Source of the DNA: Flavobacteriaceae bacterium 3519-10
Lineage (GTDB): Bacteria > Bacteroidota > Bacteroidia > Flavobacteriales > Weeksellaceae
DNA: 64,000 nt
Assembly: GCA_000023725.1 (NCBI GenBank)
Contig: CP001673.1
Location: forward strand, 1,684,342 to 1,748,341
Direction: 5' to 3'
How positions within the stretch are numbered: the first letter of the stretch is position 1; each line of letters begins with the position of its first letter. Shown here in pieces: positions 9,816 through 19,245 of this stretch. The notes below the pieces were generated by a model that saw nothing but the letters and a program-made list of their open reading frames with translations, was not told the origin of the DNA and ran no database searches. Both the position numbers and the translations under genes were made by a program.

Positions 9816-9824
9816 AAAAAAAGA

Positions 9825-9848
9825 AAGCCTTCCATTTCCGGAAGGCTT
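9825..9848. terminator. Bidirectional terminator
   Basis: Perfect 9-bp stem AAGCCTTCC / GGAAGGCTT with a 6-nt loop, an A run before it and TTTT after it, between two convergent genes. Confidence 0.8.
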
Positions 9849-9854
9849 CGCCTT

Positions 9855-10220
9855 TTATTTCATGTTCACGATTCTGTCGACAACATACGTGGTATTTCCG
9901 CGCCAAGGCAGCGCCCCGTGATATTCTTTATAATGAAGATCAAAGGTTTTACCGTTATTGATTTCGAGTTGCTTAAAGATTTCTTCATCTTCAATTGAAA
10001 ACTCAAATTCATAACTCGTCAGGCTGCCGGTTTTGGCATTGGTTCCGAAACCTTCCTGAATCAATTTACCTTCATACGTCTTGAAGATATTGCCTTTCTT
10101 CACGGCATAATTAAGGATACCCGATTTCACGCCTTCGCCGAATACAAAATAATATTTGTAATAAACGACGCCGCAAAGTACCAGGACAACGGCTACCAGA
10201 ACAATCCACAGATATCTCAT
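9855..10220 (-). CDS. Conserved membrane-anchored protein of unknown function
   Basis: 121 residues: one N-terminal transmembrane helix (YLWIVLVAVVLVLCGVVYY), then a soluble domain with GKLIQEGFGTNAKTGSLTSYEFEFSIEDEEIFKQL. Similar flavobacterial proteins have, as I recall, sometimes been labelled 6-phosphogluconate dehydrogenase; nothing in this sequence supports that (no nucleotide-binding fold and far too short). It lies 21 nt downstream of the acyl-CoA dehydrogenase gene on the same strand and may be co-transcribed. Confidence 0.6.
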   Translation of the reverse strand: MRYLWIVLVAVVLVLCGVVYYKYYFVFGEGVKSGILNYAVKKGNIFKTYEGKLIQEGFGTNAKTGSLTSYEFEFSIEDEEIFKQLEINNGKTFDLHYKEYHGALPWRGNTTYVVDRIVNMK

Positions 10221-10241
10221 GACGAATCTTTTTAAGTTATT

Positions 10242-11381
10242 TTATTTAGCGATACTCCGCGAAATTACGATTTTCTGAATCTCAGATGTTCCTTCGTAGA
10301 TCTGGGTGATTTTCGCGTCGCGCATCATACGTTCAACGTGATATTCTTTCACATATCCGTAACCGCCGTGGATCTGCACCGCCTCAATAGTCGTATCCAT
10401 CGCAACCTGCGAAGCGTATAATTTTGCCATCGCACCAATTTCAGCGATATCTTTTCCGGCATCTTTATCTACCGCAGCTTTGTAGCAAAGCATTCTTGCA
10501 GCCATAATATTGGTTGCCATGTCGGCTAATTTAAATGCGATTGCTTGGTGGTTGATGATTTCAGTTTTGAAAGCTTTTCTTGTTTTGGCATATTTTAAAG
10601 CCAGCTCGTACGCACCTGAAGCAATTCCGAGTGCCTGTGATGCAATACCTACTCTGCCGCCGCCGAGAACACCCATCGCGAATGCGAAACCAAAACCGTC
10701 GTCACCGATGCGGTTTTCCTTAGGCACCTTAACGTCGGTGAATAATAAAGAATGCGTATCAGACCCGCGGATACCGAGTTTATCTTCTTTCGGCCCGATC
10801 TCAAAACCTTCCCAACCTTTTTCTACGATGAAAGCGTTGATTCCTTTGTGTTTTTTCTCAGGATCTGTCTGTGCAATTACGATATAGTAAGTTGCGTTTC
10901 CGCCGTTGGTGATCCAGTTTTTGGTACCGTTCAGTAAATAATGATCGCCTTTATCAATAGCTGTAGTTTGCTGCGAAGTTGCATCAGAACCGGCTTCAGG
11001 CTCAGAAAGCGCGAAAGCACCGATCACCTCACCGCTTGCGAGCGGCTTCAGATATTTCATTTTTTGGTCTTCGGTACAGTATTTTTCGAGGCCGGCACAA
11101 ACCAGGGAATTGTTCACAGACATCACCACAGCCGCAGAAGCATCTACTTTAGCAATTTCTTCAATCGCCAGAACGTAAGAAATACTGTCCATGCCCGCGC
11201 CGCCGTATTTCGGGTCTACCATCATGCCGAGGAAACCGAGTTCCCCCATCTTCTTCACCTGCTCATGCGGAAATTTCTGTGCATTGTCTCTTTCTATAAC
11301 GCCGGGCAAAAGTTCTGTCTGTGCAAAATCTCTCGCCGCCTGCTGAATCATTACCTGTTCTTCGGTTAAATTAAAGTCCAT
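10242..11381 (-). CDS. Acyl-CoA dehydrogenase (short/medium-chain type)
   Basis: 379 residues, typical of the family. It carries out the FAD-dependent alpha,beta-dehydrogenation of acyl-CoA in fatty-acid oxidation. It shows the ACAD signature FALSEPEAGSDATSQQTTA near residue 135, the FAD-contact segment ITNGGNATYYIV, and the C-terminal IYEGTSEIQKIVISR, whose glutamate is the catalytic base in short-chain enzymes. It is divergent from the long-chain acyl-CoA ligase at 11627, which feeds the same pathway. Chain-length preference cannot be read reliably. Confidence 0.93.
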   Translation of the reverse strand: MDFNLTEEQVMIQQAARDFAQTELLPGVIERDNAQKFPHEQVKKMGELGFLGMMVDPKYGGAGMDSISYVLAIEEIAKVDASAAVVMSVNNSLVCAGLEKYCTEDQKMKYLKPLASGEVIGAFALSEPEAGSDATSQQTTAIDKGDHYLLNGTKNWITNGGNATYYIVIAQTDPEKKHKGINAFIVEKGWEGFEIGPKEDKLGIRGSDTHSLLFTDVKVPKENRIGDDGFGFAFAMGVLGGGRVGIASQALGIASGAYELALKYAKTRKAFKTEIINHQAIAFKLADMATNIMAARMLCYKAAVDKDAGKDIAEIGAMAKLYASQVAMDTTIEAVQIHGGYGYVKEYHVERMMRDAKITQIYEGTSEIQKIVISRSIAK

Positions 11382-11626
11382 AAATTATATAATTGTTTGC
11401 CCGTAAATCTACAATATTTCTAAAAAGTGAAAAACAGCCATTTGTGATTTAAATATTTCATTAAAGTCAGATCATATTACCTGCATAATAAATTGTTTAT
11501 TGCCGCTTTTATTGAACATTATTGAACGGGAAAGTCTTTTTTTGTGGTTTAAAAATAAAATGATATTTTTACAAGAATCCAAAATAAAATCACCTGGATA
11601 AAATAACCGTATAAAAAAATTAAACG

Positions 11627-13399
11627 ATGACGATCAAACGAATTTTTGATTTCCCTAAACATGCCCTCGAGAATTATCCGCGAGAAGATATGTTTGTAAC
11701 CAAATACAACGGTGTGTGGGAAAAAACCTCCACCCAGGAGTTCCACAACATGGCTAATAAAGTATCGCGTGGGCTGCTGAAATTAGGCATCAAACCCGGA
11801 GATAAAATTTCCCTGATCACCACCGCAACCCGCACAGAATGGGCCATTATGGACATGGGGATTTCACAGATCGGCGCCGTTTCGGTTCCGGTTTACCCTA
11901 CCATTTCGTCGGATGATTACGGTTTTATATTTAATGATGCTGAAGTGAAATACTGCTTCGCATCAGACCGCGAACTTCTGGATAAAGTACTGAAAATTAA
12001 AAGTATAGTACCGTCATTACAGGGAATTTTCACATTTGATCAGATTGAAGGCGCGGCCAACTGGAATGAAGTGCTCGACCTGGGCTCAGATGAAGCCAGC
12101 CAGAACGAGGTGGAAGACATTGCGAACAGCATCAATTCCGAAGATTTGGCAACGCTAATTTACACCTCCGGAACTACCGGGAAACCAAAAGGTGTAATGT
12201 TGACCCACCATAATATTGTATCCAATGTGCTCGCATCCAATTCACGGATACCGCGTGTGAAAGGTTTGGAATATACCGACATCAAGATCCTGAGCTTCCT
12301 GCCGATCTGCCATATTTTCGAACGTATGCTGTTCTATCTGTACCAGTATAACGGTTACTCGGTTTCATTTGCCGAAAGCATCGAAAAGATGGGCGAAAAC
12401 ATTAAAGAAGTGAAACCACACATCATGTCTGTGGTTCCAAGGCTTGTAGAAAAAGTGTACGATAAGATCTACGACAAAGGAAGCAGCGCAGGCGGACTAA
12501 AAGCAAAAATCTTCCATTGGGCACTTGAACTCAACGAATCTAAACAGAACATCAGCAAACCGTCCGGATTAAAGGAAATCATCGCAGACAAACTCGTCTT
12601 CAAAAAATGGAGAGAAGGTCTCGGCGGAAATATCATCACGCTTGTTTCGGGCTCGGCATCGCTGTCTGCACGGCTTAACAAACTGTTTCAGAATGCCGGA
12701 ATCCCTATTCTTGAAGGCTACGGACTTACCGAAACTTCGCCTGTAATTTCGGTGAACAGTTTCGGGAAAATTAAAGTCGGAACTGTAGGACACGTGCTTG
12801 AAAACCTCGATGTTAAGATTCAGGAAGACGGAGAAATAACGGTGAAAGGCCCTTCTGTTTTTAAAGGTTATTTTAAAAATGAAGAAATGACCAAAGAGGC
12901 ATTTACCGATGACGGCTATTTCCGAACCGGCGACATCGGCCATATCGATGACGAAGGCTATCTGCACATCACCGACCGTAAAAAGGAGATGTTCAAAACC
13001 TCCGGCGGAAAATATATCGCACCTCAGGTGATTGAAAACCTAGCTAAAGCCTCCAAATTTATCGAGCAGATCATGGTTGTGGGCGACGGCGAAAAAATGG
13101 CGTGTGCGTTCATCCAACCCGACTTTAACTTTGCCGGACACTGGGCCGAAAGAAAAGGTTACAAAATAGGAACTACGCCTGCAGAAATGGCCGCCAATAA
13201 AGAGTTAAAGGAAAGAATCGGTAAAGAAATCGACTTACTTAACAGCAAACTCGGCAACTGGGAGCAGATTAAGAAATTTGAACTCACACCCGAGGCCTGG
13301 ACCATCGAACAGGGCGTCCTTACGCCAACGCTGAAACTGAAGCGGAAAGCGCTGAAAGAGCGTTACCTTGATCTCTACAATCAGATGTACGGTCGCTAG
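11627..13399 (+). CDS. AMP-dependent long-chain fatty-acid--CoA ligase
   Basis: 590 residues of the ANL adenylating superfamily, similar in length to FadD15-type ligases. It shows the phosphate-binding loop LIYTSGTTGKPKGVMLTHHN (near residue 178), the adenylate motif GYGLTETSPV, YFRTGDIGHIDDEGYLHITD with the ATP-binding aspartate, and the hinge/C-domain segment KTSGGKYIAPQVIEN. It activates fatty acids to acyl-CoA, supplying the acyl-CoA dehydrogenase encoded divergently at 10242. The 245-nt divergent region is AT-rich; no exact -7 box was identified in it. Confidence 0.92.
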   Translation: MTIKRIFDFPKHALENYPREDMFVTKYNGVWEKTSTQEFHNMANKVSRGLLKLGIKPGDKISLITTATRTEWAIMDMGISQIGAVSVPVYPTISSDDYGFIFNDAEVKYCFASDRELLDKVLKIKSIVPSLQGIFTFDQIEGAANWNEVLDLGSDEASQNEVEDIANSINSEDLATLIYTSGTTGKPKGVMLTHHNIVSNVLASNSRIPRVKGLEYTDIKILSFLPICHIFERMLFYLYQYNGYSVSFAESIEKMGENIKEVKPHIMSVVPRLVEKVYDKIYDKGSSAGGLKAKIFHWALELNESKQNISKPSGLKEIIADKLVFKKWREGLGGNIITLVSGSASLSARLNKLFQNAGIPILEGYGLTETSPVISVNSFGKIKVGTVGHVLENLDVKIQEDGEITVKGPSVFKGYFKNEEMTKEAFTDDGYFRTGDIGHIDDEGYLHITDRKKEMFKTSGGKYIAPQVIENLAKASKFIEQIMVVGDGEKMACAFIQPDFNFAGHWAERKGYKIGTTPAEMAANKELKERIGKEIDLLNSKLGNWEQIKKFELTPEAWTIEQGVLTPTLKLKRKALKERYLDLYNQMYGR

Positions 13400-13407
13400 A
13401 CAAAACT

Positions 13408-13434
13408 AAAGCACGGTTCTCAGAGCCGTGCTTT
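13408..13434. terminator. Bidirectional terminator after the acyl-CoA ligase gene
   Basis: AAAGCACGG / CCGTGCTTT stem extended by internal pairs, followed by TCTATTTT, between two convergent genes. Confidence 0.8.
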
Positions 13435-13458
13435 CTATTTTAAATTGTTGAAGATCGC

Positions 13459-14535
13459 TTACACTAGTTTGAGATAGACTTTAAACATCGTCCATTCATC
13501 AACCACGCTTTCTACGGAAACTTTTCCGCCGCTGCTGCTCACAATTTCTTTAACGAGATGCAGCCCTATGCCTGAACCTTCAATATCTTTTTGAAACCGG
13601 TGATACTTCGAGAAAATCGGTTCTAGCTGTGCTTTTTCAATACCCCGGCCGTAATCTTTAACCGAGATCACCACGAATTCCCCTTCGCTGCCAGTGCTCA
13701 CCTCAATTTTCGGATCGCGGTCCGTCGCTTTAAATTTAATCGCGTTATTAATGAGGTTATACAAAACCGTCCTGAGTTTCCGTCTCGAAAAAGTAAGTTC
13801 TGAAACTCCGATGCTGCTTGTGATTGTCGCATTTGCCGCTTTAATGTCGTCTTTAAGCGTAAGCCGCACATCTTCAAGGATATGCTCGAAATTCAGCAGT
13901 TCGTCATCTGTCCTGTATTTATAACCGCTTTTTCTTTCTTCGGTAAGGTCTGTAATTACACCATGCATCGTCGAAAGCGCTGAATCCACAATTTTTAGCA
14001 GCGACTGGAATTTCTTTTCATCATTCGGCGACACCCGTTTGAAAAGGTCGATGGCCAGAACTAAATTCGTAAGCGGGTTTTTGATGTCGTGCGAAATCGT
14101 ATCGAGCAGAATCTCATAATCGGCAATCAGCTTTTCCTGCTCCCTGAGGTCTTTGATGCGCATCGTAATTTCGACGAACGTAATAATCACACCATCCGAC
14201 TTCTTATCACGCAGGCGAACGTATGGAATAATGTTCATCTGGTACCAGCGCAGATCGGTGGTCTGGATTTCTTTTTCGAGGATTTCATTGCTTTCAATGA
14301 CGTGCTGAATATTTTCAACAATGGAAGGAAAGCGGAAGTTGTCTTTAATGTCATCAATATGCCGGCCCACATCCGTGTCGCGGAGGCTGAACTGCTTCAT
14401 CGCAGGCGGCGTAAATTTTTGTAATTTAAGGTCGCCGTCCACAAACAGCTGGGGGATGATCGTATTGCGGAAATAGTTTTCCAACAGGTCGTTATGATCG
14501 GTAAGTTCCTGTACTCGCTGGTCGTCGTTGGACAT
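13459..14535 (-). CDS. PAS-domain sensor histidine kinase
   Basis: 358 residues from the ATG at 14535. Residues about 25-125 form a PAS domain of the kind seen in CheB/CheR fusion proteins (LKLQKFTPPAMKQFSLRDTDVGRH). A short coiled coil follows, then HisKA with the phospho-accepting His149 (SHDIKNPLTNL), and a HATPase domain with an N box (LYNLINNAIKF), G1 (VKDYGRGI) and G2 (GSGIGLHLVKEIV). No membrane segment is seen, so it is probably cytosolic. The frame is open to 14628, but the upstream stretch (PPKEENAARMFAQ) does not look like a domain. No response regulator is adjacent, so the signal and partner are unknown. Confidence 0.88.
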   Translation of the reverse strand: MSNDDQRVQELTDHNDLLENYFRNTIIPQLFVDGDLKLQKFTPPAMKQFSLRDTDVGRHIDDIKDNFRFPSIVENIQHVIESNEILEKEIQTTDLRWYQMNIIPYVRLRDKKSDGVIITFVEITMRIKDLREQEKLIADYEILLDTISHDIKNPLTNLVLAIDLFKRVSPNDEKKFQSLLKIVDSALSTMHGVITDLTEERKSGYKYRTDDELLNFEHILEDVRLTLKDDIKAANATITSSIGVSELTFSRRKLRTVLYNLINNAIKFKATDRDPKIEVSTGSEGEFVVISVKDYGRGIEKAQLEPIFSKYHRFQKDIEGSGIGLHLVKEIVSSSGGKVSVESVVDEWTMFKVYLKLV

Positions 14536-14699
14536 AATCTTTTTTAAATTTAAATGGAGCGTTTGGGCAAACATCCGCGCTGCGTTCTCTTCCTTAGGAG
14601 GATACAAAGATATTAAAATTAGCAGCATAACACGGAATAATGAAAATACGCGATGCGGATCAGTAAGTATAACTCAGGCTTTTTGCTTAATATTATGCA

Positions 14700-15218
14700 A
14701 TGAAATTTCCACCTTACAAAACTTTTCCAACCTTAGATAATGAACGCGTTTCTCTCCGCGAGATCAGAAGCTCAGATATGGAAGCGCTTGTTGAAATTTC
14801 GTATTATGACGCCATAAAAGCCGAAGACGCGCAGCAGGCCGCTGAAATGCATGCCAAAATCAATGAAGATTACTTCGACGGAAACTCAATTCACTGGGGA
14901 ATTGCGGACCGCGCGACCGACTGCATTATAGGTACCTGCGGTTACTATCGCGGTTTTGAGAACGGTAGAGGCGAATTGGGATGCGTGCTTCTACCCGATT
15001 TCCGCGGCAAAGGTTACATGTCCGACGCAATGAAGCTGGCTGTGGATTTCGGGCTGAATACGATCGGTCTCAAACAAATCTGGGCCGCGACTGACCGAAC
15101 AAACATCGCTGCGGTAAAACTGCTTGAAAGGGTTGGCTTTAGGAAAACCGCGGAGCGTGAGGACGGTGAGGTGGAATATTTTTTATGCGTCATTAATCAT
15201 GTAGAAAAACACATTTAA
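14700..15218 (+). CDS. GNAT family N-acetyltransferase (RimJ/RimL-like)
   Basis: 172 residues. It carries the acetyl-CoA-binding segment GCVLLPDFRGKGYMSDAMKLA near residue 97 and the C-terminal TDRTNIAAVKLLERVGFRK typical of the RimJ/RimL branch. The opening LDNERVSLREIRSSDMEALVEI is also normal. It transfers an acetyl group to an amine; the substrate is not predictable (ribosomal N-termini, antibiotics and small amines are all known in the family). Confidence 0.88.
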   Translation: MKFPPYKTFPTLDNERVSLREIRSSDMEALVEISYYDAIKAEDAQQAAEMHAKINEDYFDGNSIHWGIADRATDCIIGTCGYYRGFENGRGELGCVLLPDFRGKGYMSDAMKLAVDFGLNTIGLKQIWAATDRTNIAAVKLLERVGFRKTAEREDGEVEYFLCVINHVEKHI

Positions 15219-15415
15219 TTCGTGCGAAGTATTGTTTCGATTAAGTAAGAGTCCGGCGATCGTTCGATTTTGTTAATTTTACATCAGTGCAAAAAAAAGC
15301 ACCTATCAGGATTAAACTTTTGTTGAAGGAACTGTAGACTTTCCAGGTAGAACTTTTGAAACAATCCAACCTCATTATCGCTTCTTAAAATGATAACAGT
15401 AAAATATAAAGGACC

Positions 15416-15889
15416 ATGATTAAAGTATTTTTAATTTTATTACTTAGTTTAATTTCCTGCAATACGGAGTATAAAACATTCTATAATTTACATGAATTAA
15501 AGCCTAAAACTTTTGAAACTGAATCCTCAAAAGGAAATACAAACTTGATTCATATCTATTCGTTTGACAATAATATACTGGATAGACGAATAAAAGGGTT
15601 CAAAAGCTTGACATACAGTACGCTCACGTCTGAGAGAGTTTATATTGCCACCGAGACAAAAAACAGAAAGAAATACATCGCCTCACCATCAAAACGTAAA
15701 CACTTTGAAGAATTCGACTTTATACTGGATCAATACTTAAAAGGTAATACTGAATATTTGAAAACACTTGTAAATTCATTTAGTGGTGCAGAAATTGGCT
15801 CAAATTTTTACTTATTTGACTTCAGAACAAATAAAGTTTTGGAAATTGCTGCAATTGGCTTTGACTCGGATGGAAAATTAATACAGTAA
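15416..15889 (+). CDS. Putative lipoprotein of unknown function
   Basis: 157 residues starting with a short hydrophobic signal and a lipobox-like LISC (Cys near residue 15). The rest is polar and mixed alpha/beta, with no motif I recognise. The coding sequence is visibly more AT-rich than its neighbours, which together with the AT-rich gene remnants at 17550-18740 suggests an accessory locus. The 197 nt before it contain no gene that I can see. Confidence 0.55.
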   Translation: MIKVFLILLLSLISCNTEYKTFYNLHELKPKTFETESSKGNTNLIHIYSFDNNILDRRIKGFKSLTYSTLTSERVYIATETKNRKKYIASPSKRKHFEEFDFILDQYLKGNTEYLKTLVNSFSGAEIGSNFYLFDFRTNKVLEIAAIGFDSDGKLIQ

Positions 15890-16015
15890 AATTCTGCAGC
15901 TGTAAAAAGCAAAATATAACGGCAAAGATTCGTCAAAAACACTTCACCAGTCTGTACCGTTTAGATTGCTTGCCACCCTACTTCCAAACCCTTACTTTTG
16001 TGGCGACAAAACCTT

Positions 16016-17551
16016 ATGAAAGCAGCCCTCAACCTCTTCGATTTCTCCCAAAAAGTAAACTACCGCACCGAAATCCTCGCCGGACTCACCGTTGCAATGA
16101 CGATGATTCCCGAATCGCTGTCGTTTGCCATTCTTGCCGGGTTTCCGCCATTGGTAGGATTGTACGGCGCGTTTATCATGGGAATTGTTACCGCTGTTTT
16201 TGGCGGCAGACCCGGACTCATTTCCGGCGGCGCGGGTGCCACCGTAATTGTATTGATCGCGCTGATGAAATCTCACGGCCTTGAATATGTTTTCGGTGCC
16301 GTTGCGCTCGCGGGCGTGCTGCAGATTATGGTCGGGCTATTAAAACTTGGGAAATTCGTGAGGCTGGTGCCGCAACCCGTGATGTTCGGTTTTGTAAACG
16401 GTCTTGCGATCGTCATCTTTATGTCGCAGTTCGAGCAGTTTAAAATCTCCACCAATGGCCAAACCGAATGGCTCACAGGAACGCCCTTTTTAATCATGGC
16501 CGGACTTGTAGCGCTTACAATTGCAATCGTACTTATTCTGCCCAGATTCACAAAAAAAATTCCGGCCTCGCTGGTCGCTATTATGGTTGTTTTTGCCGTG
16601 GTGATGGTGTTTTACATCGACACCAAACGCGTTGCCGACATCGCCTCGGTAAGCGGAAGTCTGCCACCATTCCACATCCCAAATATTCCGTTCACGCTCG
16701 AAACACTGCAGGTGATATTTCCTTACGCGACGATTATGGCCGCGGTGGGTTTAACAGAAGGACTTTTAACCCTGAATCTGGTCGATGAAATTACCGGAAC
16801 CAAAGGCAATTCGAACCGCGAATGCGTTGCTCAGGGCGGCGCCAACATCCTCAACGGTTTCTTCTACGGAATGGGCGGCTGCCCGATGATCGCACAGACG
16901 CTCGTGAATCTTTCGGCAGGTTCGCGCGCCCGACTTTCGGGGATTGTGGCTGCCCTTACAATTCTGGTCATTATCCTTGTCGGCGCTCCGGTGATCGGAC
17001 AGTTACCGATGGCGGCACTTACCGGCGTGATGATTATGGTGGCGATCGGCACTTTCGAATGGGCAAGCCTTAGGATTTTCAAACGCATGCCCAAATCCGA
17101 TATTTTTGTGATGATTGTGGTGACTTTAATCACGGTGCTGCTTCATAACCTGGCGCTGGCAGTTTTAATCGGCGTGATTATTTCGGCGCTTGTATTTGCG
17201 TGGGATAACGCCAAAAGAATCCGTGCGCGAAAGCATGTTGATGAAAACGGCGTGAAGCATTATGAAATTTATGGCCCCCTGTTTTTCGGCTCAGTAGCCG
17301 GATTTGCGGAGAAATTCGACGTTGCTGAAGATCCCGAAGAAATCGTAATTGATTTCAGGGACAGCCGCGTGGTGGATATGTCGGCGATTGAAGCGCTCAA
17401 TGCGGTCACCAGCCGTTATAAAAAAGTAGGCAAAACCGTGAGGCTTCAGCACCTCAGCGCCGACTGCATCAACCTCCTTAAAAACGCCGATGCCATTATT
17501 GAGGTGAATATCGCGGAGGATCCGGATTATATGGTGAGTGAAAAACAATAG
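16016..17551 (+). CDS. SulP family anion transporter with a STAS domain
   Basis: 511 residues with about ten or more hydrophobic segments, then a cytosolic STAS domain from about residue 435 (EIVIDFRDSRVVDMSAIEAL). SulP proteins carry sulfate, bicarbonate or other anions. The early SulP signature is present (ALNLFDFSQKVNYRTEILAGLTVAMTMIPESLSFA, given here as key segments around residues 3-38). Substrate choice cannot be read; the sulfur block begins 1.7 kb downstream, so sulfate is possible, but the genes are not in one operon. A TTG at 15998 is an alternative start; the ATG at 16016 fits the family better. Confidence 0.88.
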   Translation: MKAALNLFDFSQKVNYRTEILAGLTVAMTMIPESLSFAILAGFPPLVGLYGAFIMGIVTAVFGGRPGLISGGAGATVIVLIALMKSHGLEYVFGAVALAGVLQIMVGLLKLGKFVRLVPQPVMFGFVNGLAIVIFMSQFEQFKISTNGQTEWLTGTPFLIMAGLVALTIAIVLILPRFTKKIPASLVAIMVVFAVVMVFYIDTKRVADIASVSGSLPPFHIPNIPFTLETLQVIFPYATIMAAVGLTEGLLTLNLVDEITGTKGNSNRECVAQGGANILNGFFYGMGGCPMIAQTLVNLSAGSRARLSGIVAALTILVIILVGAPVIGQLPMAALTGVMIMVAIGTFEWASLRIFKRMPKSDIFVMIVVTLITVLLHNLALAVLIGVIISALVFAWDNAKRIRARKHVDENGVKHYEIYGPLFFGSVAGFAEKFDVAEDPEEIVIDFRDSRVVDMSAIEALNAVTSRYKKVGKTVRLQHLSADCINLLKNADAIIEVNIAEDPDYMVSEKQ

Positions 17552-18054
17552 CTGTTGCGGGGCTTACCTGCGCAGAATTTCACTACTTTACTGTAGTATT
17601 TCAGCAGTTTAGTCTTAGCATAAAAAAGTATCACATTTTCCTCGAACTCAGAAGTTGGCCGCACTATTACCTATAGCAGTTCAACATCGCATCATTGTAA
17701 GACCAATATTTTCCTGGAGATATAATGAGAATCGTCCCTGTTTATCGTTAGTTCCAAACAATGCAAATTCGTTTAATGATTGCAAGAGAATTTTCGCTAC
17801 TTTTATCAAATCGCCAAAGTATTGATTATTTATACCTATACGCCGACAGTATTTGGCTTTTAGAATTAAGTGATACAAATAAGCGAGTTAGCTGCAATTC
17901 CCCTACTCGAAAACGAAGTTGTTTTTAACCGCTAACGAAGAATTTTCATTATTTTGGATAATCAAATAGTTAAAAAATGAGAATCTATAACTATTTGATT
18001 ATCAATAGAATAATTTAACGATAGTCAGAATTTTACCTAAACCACGCAAATAGA
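17552..18054. other. AT-rich intergenic islet, no convincing gene
   Basis: About 500 nt with base composition unlike the SulP gene before it. It holds a perfect inverted repeat (17957-18003) and only short open frames without a recognisable product. Confidence 0.5.
17957..18003. repeat. Perfect 16-bp inverted repeat with a 15-nt loop
   Basis: Left arm GATAATCAAATAGTTA (17957-17972) and right arm TAACTATTTGATTATC (17988-18003) are exact reverse complements. There is no T run, so it is unlikely to be a normal terminator. It lies 51 nt upstream of the frameshifted TPR gene. Confidence 0.85.
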
Positions 18055-18541
18055 ATGGAAATAGATAATTGGGAAATAAAATTAAAAGAAATTTGGAATA
18101 TGTTGGGTGAAATTCCTAATAAAGAATTTAATGAACTTATTAAAATTCATACTGAAAAAATACGAGGAAGTGGATTATTAGCAATTGCAGACTTTGAAAG
18201 AGCTTGTGCATTTGATTCTACTGGATATGAGAAGGAGGCAGAACCACTTTACAGATCAGCAATTAGTATTGGACTTGAGGGAATAAGAAGACGTAGAGCA
18301 AATATTCAATTAGCAAGTACACTTAGAAATAACGGAAATAAATGAAAGTATCGATATTTTACAAAAAGAAAAACAAAACTACTCTGACGAATTGGATGAT
18401 GCTGTAAATGCATTTTTAGCATTATCACTATCATCAAATAACGAAGATAAAAAGGCATTGTCTTTAGCACTTGAATCTTTATCCAAACATCTTCCACGAT
18501 ATAATAAATCTCTTCTTAATTATTCCAGAAACCTTAAATAA
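18055..18541 (+). pseudogene. Tetratricopeptide-repeat protein, frameshifted
   Basis: The first frame (96 codons from 18055) ends at a stop near 18343 after LASTLRNNGNK. The next frame carries on without a gap in sense: NESIDILQKEKQNYSDELDDAVNAFLALSLSS, then SLALESLSKHLPRYNKSLLNYSRNLK, ending at 18541. Joined, they give a protein of about 160 residues of a small TPR family, in which the C-terminal LALxxLxxHLPRYxRSL block is characteristic. The net change of one base lies around 18330-18345. It may be real decay or a base-calling error. The gene is AT-rich compared with its surroundings. Confidence 0.65.
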
Positions 18542-18548
18542 AAACTTC

Positions 18549-18735
18549 TGCTAACAGTGGTAGCCGTTGCACACCCTCAAATTCGGCGTTAAGTTGTGAA
18601 AACTCTAGAAAAAACAACCTGTTTCGAACAGGAAGAATTAATGAAAAGCAAATTAATAGATGAACATAAAATGCAGCAAAATTTCGTGGATCAGAATATC
18701 CAAAACTAACAATTAACAGCGGTATTTATTAAATA
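18549..18735. other. Intergenic segment with two similar motifs resembling recombination cores
   Basis: CTAACAGTGGTAGCC occurs near 18549 and TTAACAGCGGTATTT near 18715 (shared TAACAGYGGTA). The first is followed about 40 nt later by GTTAAGT, which fits the GTTRRRY core of integron attC sites. The matching 5' core is imperfect. Confidence 0.25.
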
Positions 18736-19221
18736 ATGATCGCAGTTTATATCAGCCTCAGTATTTCAATTGTCTTTATATCGTTCATCGTTGGAATGGT
18801 TATTACCGCCGTCGTGCAGAAGACTGATTTCTACAAAAAAACCTTATCGAATCTTAATTTTCTGGAAAGCGAAAAACTTAATACCTTAATTGGCGTTGGG
18901 GCCGTAAGATGGCTTGTCAGGAATACTTTCTTTAAAATCTTCAATCCAAATATTAAAATCCCCAGAGGAGCAAATAGTGCAGATTTACGACGAATCCGGG
19001 ACGAAATGACCAAAGCTGAAATCGGGCACCTGTCCGCTTTTCTGTTTGTCACGCTGTTTATGATTATGAAAATTTTTCAACAGGAATATACGTTCGCGGT
19101 CGTCATTCTGGCCGTGAATGTTTTAATGAATCTGTGTCCGTCGCTCTTACAGCAGCAGAATAAAAGAAGACTGGACGGGGTAATTTCCAGAATGACGAAG
19201 ATTTTAAGATCAAAAACTTAA
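18736..19221 (+). CDS. CrtO-like acyltransferase family membrane protein
   Basis: 161 residues. An N-terminal membrane helix (VYISLSISIVFISFIVGMVI) is followed by a polar region and a second hydrophobic pair. The segment MTKAEIGHLSAFLFVTLF, followed by an asparagine/proline-rich helix and QQQNKRRLDGVI, matches the pattern of glycosyl-4,4'-diaponeurosporenoate acyltransferase (CrtO of the staphyloxanthin pathway): AELxH, then N-x-P-x-x-x-Q-x-x-N-R-x-R. No carotenoid genes are nearby, so the substrate is open; lipid acylation at the membrane is the inferred role. Confidence 0.55.
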   Translation: MIAVYISLSISIVFISFIVGMVITAVVQKTDFYKKTLSNLNFLESEKLNTLIGVGAVRWLVRNTFFKIFNPNIKIPRGANSADLRRIRDEMTKAEIGHLSAFLFVTLFMIMKIFQQEYTFAVVILAVNVLMNLCPSLLQQQNKRRLDGVISRMTKILRSKT

Positions 19222-19245
19222 AGGCCGATCGCTCTTACAATATAA

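Noticed and set aside
11505-11530. Tandem TATTGAAC repeat upstream of the acyl-CoA ligase gene
   Set aside because: Only two short copies in AT-rich DNA; consistent with chance.
17681-17878. 65-codon minus-strand frame in the AT-rich islet
   Set aside because: It starts at TTG after a nearby stop, has no recognisable domain and no promoter; it could be a remnant but cannot be supported as a gene.
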